Program-made: the position numbers and the translations under genes | Part shown: positions 13,592 through 25,007 of the stretch, piece after piece | Numbering within the stretch: position 1 is the first letter of the stretch | Layout of the letters: each line of letters starts with the position of its first letter | Assembly (NCBI GenBank): GCA_013365325.1 | Contig: JABVXV010000008.1 | Coordinates: 1-64,000, forward strand | Length of the DNA stretch: 64,000 nucleotides | Direction: 5' to 3' | Origin: Dipetalonema caudispina | Lineage: Eukaryota > Nematoda > Chromadorea > Rhabditida > Onchocercidae | Notes under the pieces: model-generated | What the model was told of the DNA's origin: nothing | Databases searched by the model: none | Seen by the model: only the letters and a program-made list of their open reading frames with translations

Positions 13592-16432
13592 TTATTCGCA
13601 TAGACAGTACAAAAATTTATGGAGAAATCGATTAAAATTTATTAAGCTTCCAATTTACTAAATTTGAGCAGACTTCTTTTCAGCTTGCTACAAAGTGAAA
13701 ACAAAAATTCGCTTAAAATCCGTTGCTAATAGTAACCGCATCAAAAGATATAAACAGTATCAGTTATGCAGCGCAATTATTTCCTCGACCTGAAGCTACC
13801 AGAGGTAACAAATAATGGATTACTGAAAAACTAAAATATCTTGAAAAACACTGTTTGTGTAAGAATAAAATTCACATTTTGGTATTCAGTCAGATTTCCT
13901 TTTTTCACATCAAAAAAGAAAAACAGAAAAAGAAAATAAGAATGCTTAGGCTTAAGAAATTTTCGGCTTCTTTCTGATATTAAAATAAATCGTGTACATA
14001 CTTCATGAGCCAAAATTAGTGTGGTAACTTCCAAAAGGCATGTTCTGAAGGCCTTAAATGTTTGGCAATAAATTCATTTCCAGGCATTAATTTCGTAGTT
14101 AAATGTAAATTGATTTCCAATAGGATATCAAATTCAGCGGAAAACATTACAAACAATACATTACAAATGATACCTAATACTTAGATACTATTTTCAGAAA
14201 TTTTTAATGTGCTGAAACCATCCATTAGGATTTTGCATTCTTTTATTATTGATTGAGGCCTGAAACGATCAACTGACGATAAAAATGACACATTTTAAAT
14301 GTTGACGTAAGAACATTCAATTGTTGAGCAATAGGTCATTAATGAGATGATACATGTAATTGAAGTGAAACCAATATTGGCTAGAAAAAACTGTTCCGCT
14401 TATTCTTCTATTTTGTCCCTTCTTCTTCATACCACTTCTTTCAATTCACCCCAAAATATCTCCTATGCTTTCTTCGGATCCATCTCATCCCATATATTAG
14501 ATAACGGAAGATTTGTTTATACATGCATCAAATATCAGCTTTTATAGTTTCTTGGTAATTAGCCAGAATTATTGATTCATTTTTGTTTGTCGAATATGTA
14601 ATATTTATGCTTTTCAAATTACATTTCACATATATTTCACGTTTGAAATGTCTTCAAATTATAGATATATTGCGTGTAAAACATTACCAATTAATGAATC
14701 ATTTTGGCTTCAATTTTTCATTTATCTTTCCATAGGCCACATAATGCTCATTATCTCAACAAATTATTGGCACATTTCACATCAATACTATCTCTACATC
14801 GCATTAATAAATTGTAAGAGCCAAAGGGAAATATCTCTCTTATTGGTTATTACTTCCGAATGATTTTACTCCAATTATTTTTATCGGATTGCTTAGTCTG
14901 TTTGGAAAAGCTTGTTGATTCGTCTAACATTTCATTAATTGTCCACCTGTATAGCACTGTTCATGGCTTACTATTGGCCGTTCAATTATGTTTGCATAAC
15001 AGTATACAACAATGTTGAGAAATAGAGAGAGTTTACCGTCGATCATCCGCTTCCTTACATTTTTATCATTTTAGTCTCCTCCGTTCTACCCGCTATTTAA
15101 ACCACATCTGTTGTCATCATAATCGGCATAAGCTTTACATAACTTGAATTTATTTGAAATTTCTTAAAACTAGCAAGGACAGTTAGTAGTATTCTTTCAA
15201 AGGATTACCACCAGCATTATTATTAATCGATTGGATCAGTTAGCTGTCCTTAGTTGGATCAACGGGATTGTTATTATGTTCGAATTCATGAACGTTTTGT
15301 AATTGATTGGAAAGAGTGAAACTGTTATCTGATACGCTATGATACATTCCTTTCATCGGTTTTCTTCTCAAATTAAAAAAATAGTTAAGATGATAATCCA
15401 TTTAAGAAATCATTGGGTAACATCAAACTATTGGCAATGAAATTTTGTCTGATAATTCTTATAGGTAAAAGTCGATTTACCTATTCAAAATATCAAATAT
15501 TTGCGCTTAGCTTTAGGACCACTAATAATAAATACGTGAACCTCACGATTCTTTGATTTGTGGATCCATTTTTCTAAATAATCGATGGTAAATCTTATGT
15601 TGATATGGAAGTACATATGTTAACTCCTACTTCTTGTTATAAAACAAGTAATTACCGCGACTGGAAGTTTCTCCTTACCTTTCTTTTATTAAAAGGATTC
15701 TCCTTAGTAAGGTAAGGTGAAAATAATAACTTTATCATTTATATAATCATTTTCTGTCATTCTCTTTTTTTGCAATCTTACATAGTTTTGGCTGGGCTTT
15801 TCTATCTTTTCATATCTTAGTAGAACTTCCTTAAGTATCATTTCCAGTATTCTTCTGAGAATTCCTTAGTTAGAGGAATAAAATACTATTTGATTCTCTA
15901 AATTCCAAGAAAACCCACAAATTAATTCCCTTCCGTGGGATCGTCTTATTTCATAGTGCCAACGTTATATGTGCCATCAATATACCGAAGGGTTGGTAGT
16001 TTTTTGCTGGGCGGAGAAGTCGCACCAGATGGCGCTAATGGATTATAAGTTGGAGAGAAGGATGTATCAATTGGTAGAAAAGAGAGAGAATAGGATGTAT
16101 ATAGTAAGACAAGGAAAGAAAAAATACTTGATGAATTTGGTAGCGTGTAATATAGGAATTGAGAGTACAAAGAGATATGTTGAAGAGTTGTTGGTTAGGA
16201 CGTTAGATTTGTGAGTATCAAATGCTGCTATTAATTTATTTCCTAGATAAAAGTATTACAGAGAGCGAATTAGTTGGAAAATTGATGTCTTGAGGATAAA
16301 GGTTGTAGCGGAAGTGCAAGAGGAAAGGAAAAGTAGCTGTAATAATGATAGATAAACTTGACATGATTCACATGCGACTTACTCATCCTAAGTTTTTAAT
16401 TAAAAATTATTTTTCTCTTCAGGTTCAGTACC
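13592..16432. other. Intergenic region between IFT80 and endophilin B
   Basis: The two flanking genes are divergent, so this 2.8 kb presumably contains both promoters. ORFs such as 15969-16214 (+) are short, lack splice context and resemble nothing known. A pyrimidine-rich TTTTTCTCTTCAG closes the region at the endophilin 5' end. I see nothing else defined. Confidence 0.5.
16421..16432 (+). promoter_or_regulatory. Candidate spliced-leader acceptor of endophilin B
   Basis: TTTTCTCTTCAG ends 9 bases before the ATG at 16442. A strong acceptor this close to a start codon, with no upstream coding exon, is typical of nematode trans-spliced messages. Confidence 0.5.
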
Positions 16433-16441
16433 TCATACTCG

Positions 16442-19400
16442 ATGGATTTCAACTTTAAGAAAATTGCAAGTGATGCTAGCGGCTTTTTCAGTCGTGCCAA
16501 GCAGGTGATTAGTTTGTATTACATAAAAAATGTGTATTCCTTCAAATGGGTACTTGTCATATTAAAATTTAATATCTCAAAAGAACTTGATAAATTCGAA
16601 GTTTCCAAAGCTTATTAACATGCAGCAATCGCGATTAAGTTAACATCCATCCCACGAAAATGTTTTTAGATTAAAGGCTAAGCTGGACTGGGGACCAGAA
16701 TAGGTACGAAAAGTGAGTGATACTCTGTTATGAAGTATTGTTCGTTTCTTAATGAACCACAGCTTCTTCTACAGCTGCTTTTATGATTGTAGTTGACAGA
16801 AGAAACTTTTCTGAAAGCTGAGAAGACAGAGCTCGATGCACACTTCGAGAATCTGCTACAGAGAGCAGATAAAACAGAGGAACACACAAAGCGATTACTT
16901 TCTGCTATGGAAAGTTACCTTCAACCAAATCCTAGTATGTTTTTGAAGTCTTCTCGACCTAAATTGTGTGTTTGCCAACAAGTCGACGTGCCACCAATTA
17001 TGGATTTCGTAGTTTTTGAATTTTTTGATATAGAATGTTTTTTCTCGACGAATATGCAAACCCCTTCGTCGGCAGATTTTCGTATTAACCAATATCCCAG
17101 CAATTCGGATGGAGGAAGTGTTTTACGAGAAACTGGAATTACGCAAAGAAAACCGTCTAAATAATTTGGAGCAATTGGCACAAGCAATGAACGAAGCTGG
17201 TAACGAATTCGGGGCAGGCACTCCATATGGTAAGCTTTTATCATTTGGAAAGAAAATTTATAAATTCATAGTCAAACCAATCCATAAAGTTACTAGGTAA
17301 GCAACATTGGTTTACTGCCAAATGTTAAAGACCGCAAAGTTTTTAAATTTGTTTTTGTCCCTTTACTCGTAACTAGAGATTTGGACATTTATTATTTGTG
17401 CCATACATGATTTATATAGCTTCAATATATTGCAAAACTAATGTTCCCATGGGTGGAGTTTTTCGTATTTCAATGAGACGATCTCCAGTGGATTAAGTGA
17501 ATTTCTTTTTTCTCGCTGGTCAATTACAGAAAACTTAGGTTCGCCGGATTGCATCATTACAGATTCATTTTTCATTTTAATGAATTCTTCTCATTTGATT
17601 AACAGAAGGAAGAACTTAAAAGATCTGCGAAGCAACAGAAATATAAACGAATTTGTGGAAAAATAGAATTTGTTACTTTCATATTTTCGGATTCGTAATA
17701 TTTTTTTACTGGTTTGTTAATTTTATTTCTATTCTTTGCATGTATGACTGTCTCAGTTTGATGTATGTGATGAATTCAGTACAGATTTCGAGATGCATTC
17801 ATCTCGTAAATCCATAATTTTTTAGGAAGTGCACTATTGAAGACCGCTCAAGCAGAATTTAAATTGGGTGCCGGGGAAAGGGATTTTATCAGCAGCTGCG
17901 CAAGTAATACGCTTTTGCCAGTACGACGATTCCTGGAGGGTGACATGAAAACTATTCAGGTGCGATATTTTATGTTGCTTGTCCTTTCAAAGTACTGCCT
18001 TATTTCCTTATTGCACAATTTCATCGGCTTTGTATAGTGTAGTGTAAACTTTTAAGGTATTTTTCAACACTGAATTTCCATGAGTAAAACATTCTGATTC
18101 CTATTTCCAAAAAATTAATGGCATCTCGTCTACCTTTCAAAGTCAAGTTTTATAGCGTGAACGAAAAGTTCTGAATACAAAGCGCTTGGATTTGGATGCA
18201 GCCAAAAGCCGTTTAAGAAAAGCGAAGTCAGTAGAAGCGCAAAACAATGTAAGTTTAGCATTGCATTGTTGTGTTTCAGATTTTATTAGTTTTGTCGCTA
18301 CTTTTAGAAAAATTTTTTGTTTGTTAACGGTTTCAAAAGAGAATTATTTTTGATAATCTGCATATACATATATATATCTGGATTGAACACTCATAATCTT
18401 CGATCCATATTCTGTCAAAGTAATTTATAGTTGGAAAGATAATTGAATCCAAGTTATGCTTCACTAGTTGTTATTTTTTCTTTCAAAATATTTATTGCAG
18501 TTGGGAAGTTCTTTTTCATCCGAACAGGTTTCTTTTTTCTGGTTTTTTTATTCCTAATATGTACAACGTTTTTTGCATGTGTGTACTTGTAGTTGTGTTG
18601 GAGATTTTTGTATCAATCATTTCGTCAAATGATATCATAATAAAATTATATTAGAAGTTCACATGTAAGAGGATGGGATTAGGGTTATAAAGCAAAGCCA
18701 TGATCTGGTCAGTAAAGTATCATTTCACAACTTCTTGTTGGCTCAGTCTTTGAAGAAGAGTTTAAAAGTACAGCCATCAAATATTTGTGGTTGAATTTTG
18801 TAAAAATTAGTTTGATGGCACGTGTCAGCTAAAGTTTACTCCTACTTTTGATGAGGAACATGATTTGTTAAGATAATGACGAAAATGTTAAGATAATGAC
18901 TTCTAGTGCACGTAGATGTGATTCTTTATCGGTTGCTTTGGTTACAGCATTGATTTGCTATTATGTGCACCATTTTTGTTAAGCAAATAATTTCTATCAT
19001 TTATAGGCAGAAGCTGATTTACGCGTGGTGCAAGCGGAATTCGATAAACAAGCAGAAATTACAAAGCTACTTCTTGAAGGGATACAAACTGCTCACGTAA
19101 ATACATGCTTTTTATGGTTAAATCGTTATCAGGAAATTGGATATCACGTAGTATTACATATCACAAATGTTTCGATCGGCTAAAATATAATACTTCGGTT
19201 CTTTAGAAAATATAAGTACAAGCTCATTTGTTTTTAAATTCCTCAGAAATTTCAGAACAATCATTTGAAATGTTTGCGCGATTTCGTCGAATCTCAAATG
19301 TCGTTCTATGCTCTTGCACACCAACACATGGCTGATTTACAACGTGAACTTTCGGGGTGATTTTTCTAACAGAAAGCTTGATGTTTTTTGGTTACTCTTA

Positions 19401-20083
19401 CTAACTGCAGTTTGCGTAGGAATATTGAAGAAGAGGAAAAGTAGGGATGGTAGAGGGATATTTTCAACTTCGAAATATTTCTGCTATTTTGTCTGCTTTT
19501 TCTGAAAATATCCGAAACATTATTTTCTGGAACTTTCTTGTTTGAATATAGTACAGTTCTTCAACATATGAATCTTTAAGTAATTTTCTGCTCACGTGCT
19601 TAGTGCGAATCTTTGGAGCAACATCGATGTATTTATCTTCTTAGCAAACATTGTAGCACAATTGCTTCAAGATCATGTTCACTCATTATTGACTTAGCTG
19701 CATGATATTTTGACTTTTTTTTCAAAGAGGAATTTGAAAGTATGCACGATCACTTTTCTTATCTTTTTTTTTGTAAAAAGCAGAGATATGCGTTTTTGAG
19801 AAATCAAAGAATGATAAGGTTACGATTCTTACTACTGCTTTGTTTTAGAGTATCACTTTTTTGTGAGCAAGTTAAATATTGTGTACATCACATCTGTGTT
19901 TGTTATTGTAGCGCACCAGATGCACAACCTACTATAGGTCTATTTAGTGATTACACTAGTACCAGCGGCAGTACAGGTAGTAGTGATAATACGGTAGCAG
20001 CTCCAACAGTACAGCAAACCGTACGACAGCTAAGTTCTACTTCTGCTTCAAAAGACATCATCAACCCGAGCGCGGCTGAATGA
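16442..20083 (+). CDS. erp-1: Endophilin B (N-BAR protein), SH3 domain not visible
   Basis: Endophilin B bends and tubulates intracellular membranes through an N-BAR dimer; C. elegans has ERP-1. Eight exons join in phase: 16442-16504, 16793-16934, 17101-17229, 17826-17959, 18156-18248, 19007-19096, 19256-19356, 19912-20083, giving 307 residues. Family landmarks are the start MDFNFKKIASDA (amphipathic helix 0), AEKTELDAHFENLL, LQPNP, GNEFGAGTPYG, FLEGDMKTI, KRLDLDAAK, EFDKQAEITKLLLEG and HLKCLRDFVESQM. After the BAR domain comes a Ser/Thr/Ala-rich tail ending at TGA 20081-20083. Vertebrate endophilin B (about 365 residues) carries a C-terminal SH3 domain; none appears here or in the next 1.4 kb. 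A 27-nt in-phase exon at 18501-18527 may be included optionally. Exon 7 was started at 19256 because that restores the exact family spacing after the LLEG motif. Confidence 0.95.
18501..18527 (+). other. Candidate 27-nt cassette microexon in endophilin B
   Basis: TTTATTGCAG precedes and GTTTCT follows a 27-base stretch encoding LGSSFSSEQ. Exons 5 and 6 on either side end and begin in phase 0, so inclusion keeps the frame and gives 316 residues. Human endophilin B1 has SSEQ at the equivalent place, and brain splice forms are known to insert residues near there. Inclusion or skipping cannot be decided from DNA. Confidence 0.5.
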
Positions 20084-21025
20084 ACGAATTTTCCCTATTC
20101 TTCTGAATTTTTTTGCGTGTATTTAAGTTCGAGTTTGTTTTTCTTTTTTCTTCAAAACCACTTTTTCTTTTTTTTTTTTTTTTGTTGATTTCCACTGCAA
20201 CAACCAAAAATTCTAGAGAATCCGAAAACTGAAAAATATACGAACAGGTAGATTTCCAAAAAAAAAACCTGGCTATTTAAGAAACGAGAATGAGAGGCAG
20301 AAAGGAGAAGGAGTGGTAGAAGTCAGGTATGAGTAGAGCTTCACGGTGAGAATCCTTTTTATTTCTTGTCTTAAAACTCACTTATAGAGTTTCATTATTA
20401 AATGCATTCCAGCCAAATTATCACAGAAAATGCGCCTACACCACATTTTATCATTCATTTATTCGGAAATTCGGTATTATGGAAAAAAAATCAATTTTAG
20501 TTTTACAAGCTTCCTATAATATTGCATCACTTACTCTTGTTTTTGGAATAATTTAAATGTTTTCATATTGTATATTCATCATTATGCTTTTGGTGGTCGT
20601 TCAAATGCATTTTTTCTTGTCGCTTGATAGTTTTGTTGCCCAAACTAAATTGGCTTAAAATTAAATTTGCTGAAGCTGAACAGAAGCATGCAAATATCTT
20701 AGTTGTTTAGAGAGAAAAGATATTGTTAAATCGTTGGCCAACAGAACTATTTATATATTGCGAAATCTGTGTATGAGGTCTATTATACCTCTGAAATTTC
20801 TTAATTTATTTCTTTTTCATTCTCTAATATTTTGGCTTGGTTTTTCTGGTATTTTTGACGGTTTTTTTTTTCGCTTTTTTCCAAGTTCTTTTGCTTGATG
20901 CGGCGTCTTATGCACAGGATTACACTCTATGTTGTTCATTTTCAAATACAATAAATTTATCATTAATCTGTTTTTGATTGCCTAGCAAGCACAGATTTGT
21001 TTCGTCATAGTGACAAATATGTTTT
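20084..21025. other. Endophilin B 3' UTR and intergenic stretch
   Basis: Runs of T and A follow the stop codon. AATAAA at 20950-20955 is a possible poly(A) signal. No SH3-like peptide was found in any + frame, and no other gene is visible. Confidence 0.4.
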
Positions 21026-21028
21026 TAC

Positions 21029-21466
21029 AGAAAACCAATAATAGAAGTTATAGAAGCTGATGAAGACGACAAAGCTCATGCCTTTTCCAAATCTCTTTTT
21101 AGTGAAGCTTCGCTTTGTTCAGTTCAAAATCATGTTAATTTTTTGGCAGCATCTTAACCAAAAGTTCGCTGTTGACCTTCGTTTGGTTGAAGTTAGTTTG
21201 GAATCTCATCATGAACTGAAGGCAGCAGAAGGTTACGTTTTTCTTTCAAGTTTGAGATTTTTATCTTTAGGACTGTATCATTCCGATGTAAGTCTTTGAC
21301 TTTACCTGATAACGATTGTTTGTTTCCAAAACGATCGTCATCCAGTGCAACAGCAGTACGTGGATTCGGTATACTTAATGATCCAATCTTTTTGGAAGAT
21401 TTCGAAGCAAGACATGCTCAGGTGTTATCCAATTACGATCCCATTTCGAAAAAGAACTTTCATTAA
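21029..21466 (+). CDS. 3' exons of an unrecognised gene
   Basis: The clearest piece is 21271-21466, which follows TTTATCTTTAG and stays open for 65 codons to TAA. It includes TVSFRCKSLTLPDND, TAVRGFGILNDPIFLEDFE and SNYDPISKKNFH, with normal protein composition. Upstream, a TTTTTACAG acceptor near 21021-21029 opens a peptide with IIEVIEADEDDKAH, and another open stretch at 21151-21231 contains DLRLVEVSLESHHELKAAE. I could not join these three pieces in a consistent phase, so at least one border is misread. The peptides do not resemble an SH3 domain, so this is probably a separate gene rather than the end of endophilin B. I do not recognise the family. Confidence 0.35.
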
Positions 21467-22880
21467 AGAGAAATGAAGTAAAACCTTTTCTTCTGTATTC
21501 TTAATGTTAGTATTTTAAGTACTTCACAGTTTTTTGATTCTGTGCTAAGTTTTAAAGCTCTGCATTTTTCGGTTTCATCCACATTCTGATGAAAATGATA
21601 GAAACATTTATTGATGTAATTTATAATCTGCTTGTATCATATTTATTTAAATTTACCCCATATGCAAATATGCCCGATATCTTATTTTTTAGGTCGTGAT
21701 TGTATATAAGCCTGAAATGGATGAACAGTTTGTGGTGGCCGAAAAGTATAGGAGAAGAGCATGAGTTCCTCTATCTCATCTTGAGCTAATTTAGTTTTAT
21801 GATACATAATTAGAAATAATATCTTTTAGCTATTTGAAAATTCAAGGATTTTTGGCACGAAAGCCTAAAAGCGGTGTTTTATTTCTTTATCAGTTACCAT
21901 CGATCGTCGTTTCTTCAAGTTTAACACATAGTCATTGTAATAGTTTCGATAAGTTCGTTGTTGCGAATACATCTGCAAAAAAAGTGCCAAAAAAATGGAA
22001 TCAAAAAGCATGAGACAATTTTTTTAACTATTAAGATCTTTTTATCCTTTTTACAATGGTTAATTTCTTTTAATCCTGATGGAAATTTTACCTTATCTTT
22101 TTTTTTTTAGTAGAAAGAGGCTGTAAACCAATGATGTTATGAATACCATGAGTTTTTAGCATAAAAGTTTAAAACCGGCAATTATATGTCGCGAAAACTT
22201 GATCATATCTTTAACAACAAATCCAAAGCGATGTTAGCTTTTGTTTTTTGAAGTTTTAATTAGCATAAAAGTTTGAAGTATATTATTCATTTAAATATTA
22301 GTACCTTTATTATCTGTGCTCAATTTTCAAAAAAAAGTCTTCCTAACATACCGTTTGCCCTTGACCGACAGTTTCTTGACTATTTATAGCATCTGTTTGC
22401 ATCTGATGTTTCAGTTTTGTTTGATCGACAAAATTCACATAGTTATACGGACAAGCGCAGAGGCATTGGCCGTTCCATGTTGTTCCTGTATGAAATGGGG
22501 AACTTCAAAAATCATAAGATCTTGAAATTCATAGGAAAGTGGGTGTGGTATTGTTAAATTACCTATTTTTAATACCCTTTAATAGATCATAGAAATTATT
22601 ATGCACCGCTTTCAATCAGTGAAATACGCACACTTGGCGGCTTGTCTGTCACAAGTTATTTTCCTCCAGGATGTAAATTCTCCATGTGCAGCTATCGATA
22701 TCTAACAGTATGATAGTAATTTCAATGTCCCAGTTGGACGCCTCGCAAATGTCACACTGAAAGTCTACCCTAGTTCTGCAATATTCTCATTCTCTCTTTT
22801 TGTCATTTAATATGGAATAAGGCTTCCAGGAATACTTGTCAGAAATTATATCGACTTTGATAAGTATACTGGAATGTGAT
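21467..22880. other. Intergenic between two converging genes
   Basis: AT-rich with T-runs and no convincing coding sequence. Near 22770-22780 on the minus strand a TTGCAG is followed after four codons by a stop; it could be the last exon of the Cys-rich secreted gene if the donor at 22906 is used. Confidence 0.4.
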
Positions 22881-25007
22881 TTACGAAGAGTAATGCTGTT
22901 TCTTACCGGTATTTAGGACAAGATTATTGAAGTATTTATTTTGTTGCTCATGCTGCCACTGCTGTGGCTCTTGGCGCTCTCGATGTAGATAATCCACATG
23001 GCTTTGTCGAACGCATTGCAATATAGAGGCTTGAATACGATTTTCAAACTCTTCACGGGCACTACAAAGGCAAGCCCGAAGTCGAGAAGCATCGGTTGAG
23101 TGACATTGCGTTTGCAAACGAACACTGAGAGAAATGTTTGTTGTGGCTTGAGATCCAACTAGTTTTTTCTTTCTTTAATATTTCTGGTTCTTAAACCAAG
23201 AAGTTCTATTTTCACCAGTTCACTTTCAGTGTTTTTCTGAGTATAAATTATCTTGAACAGTTGTATTCCCTAAAGCTGGAATATAAAGGATAAACTGATC
23301 GTTTTCAAAATAAATTACTTCTGATTCATGCAGGAGGATAAGCTGATTCAAAGTTAGTTATAGACTCAGAATCAATGATTTGCTTCCATCTAAGCCATAT
23401 ACTATCAATCCTATCTTAGTTTTGAATCAATTTCAATTATGGAAATAGTCATTACAAAATTATGCCTGCATTTTCGTATCGAAATGTAACAAATTAGTGA
23501 ATGAAATTCTTTCACCTGCGAATGCACGATCTAATAACACGATCTCTATCAATCAATAGTTCCTGATAAAATCTATTGTTGCTAAGGTGTCGACGATAGC
23601 ACTGTATTTCATTTTCTTCCAGAAGGCAAGAATCATTTGCATTATTTCTAAATTTCATTGAATAAGTGTAATTTTCCAGAAGTAAGCTTAAACTTTTTAA
23701 AAATTAACAACAGAAGAATGATTTCTCGAAAATTACATACAATTTCAAATCCGCTGAATTGATATATCTATTAATACCGTTGCCAAATATCCGTCCCGTT
23801 TTCTCCTGCAAGAACAGTTATGTTAAGTGTACTAATAAAATCTTGGCCATGAAACGTTGTTAAAACTCTTACAGTTCCTACAAAGTAAACATGTTCGTTT
23901 AAAAGTTAAGTGCTAATGCTTTTCATATTCCCAACATTGTCAGCATTTTGTAGATCCATCGAGGTTTTGTAAAAATATACTTTTAGGTATATATATATTT
24001 TTTCTAATGATATACATTGAAATCTCAATAACCAACCCTAATTAAGCAAGCCAATGTTGCCGAGTTTTCGAGATATGGATAAGTTGGGACTAGCTGAGGT
24101 AATCCCCAAAGATAATCAGCAAATTCCACGCTGTAAATCGTACGGGCGTAAATGGCATCTTCTGCAACCGAATTATACCTTTCAAAAAATAAACACGAAG
24201 TAAAAATATTCCTGAAAAGGAAATAATTTGTTTCTCCATATTGCAATTCATATTATAATAATTTTCGACTAAAGGTTACATAGGTTCCAAGCGAATTTCT
24301 AAATCCTGAAAATTATCCTCTGTATTACCGTCAATCAAAATAGGTTTGAAATCCGGGAACTGTGTGGACTCTTGGATAGTATCAAAGCAGTTTTCCAAAG
24401 CAGATAAATATCGATCTGCTGAGTCGACGAAATTGTCGGATCTCAGAATCTCTCGGTTGAATGGGGCTCGGACTGCGCGTATCGACCGTTCAAAACAATT
24501 CTCGAACAATGCTAGTTCATAACTGCATCTGCAGATAAGTACATTTCTTGTCGATCAAAAATCCTGCGGTAAAAGTTATGAATTCTCGGCTTTTCCGATG
24601 GTGCTTCCATATAATTCAAAGTCACTTCCTAGACTACAGAATAATGAAATAACATTTCCAAGCCTACATTTGTTTAGTGAAGCAGTTCCGGAATGCAGAA
24701 TGTTTGCTTTCTTGTATGAGACGTTCATATTCCTCCGTAATTATGGCGCATTGTTGCAATTGTTCCGCACATTCACCTGAGATCTACATTTCAAATTATT
24801 GATTTTCATAACCATAACAGAAAGATTTAGAAGAATTATTGCAGAGATACTGATTTCTTATATTATGCCCAAATGATTCGTTAGTTCTTAGAATGAACAA
24901 ATTTCGTCGTAATATCTGCTGTTTGTGATAGCTTCTGGATCACATACCCTAACATTCAATACAAGCACGATAAGAGCAACTGCTCGAAGTAACACTTGAA
25001 TCCTCAT
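22881..25007 (-). CDS. Secreted multi-cysteine helical protein, unknown family
   Basis: Seven exons keep one reading frame: 25007-24944, 24776-24668, 24528-24280, 24178-24033, 23805-23778, 23647-23516, 23124 to 22907 or on to a stop at 22881. The first exon gives a signal peptide (MRIQVLLRAVALIVLVLNV). The mature part has spaced Cys pairs in predicted helical stretches: CAEQLQQCA, NCFTKQIC, FENCFERSIRAV, ALENCFDTIQES, DSCLLEENEIQCYRRH, VIRSCIR, QCHSTDASRLRACLC and ILQCVRQSH, ending in a Gln-rich tail. The two halves share the pattern of a Cys followed by a charged helix and a second Cys, which suggests a repeated domain. Alternative splicing of the end is likely because a good donor (GTAAGA) precedes the terminal stop. 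I do not recognise the family; nematodes have many secreted Cys-helix families of unknown role. Exons 4 and 5 borders (GTTATT donor) are the weakest. Confidence 0.65.
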
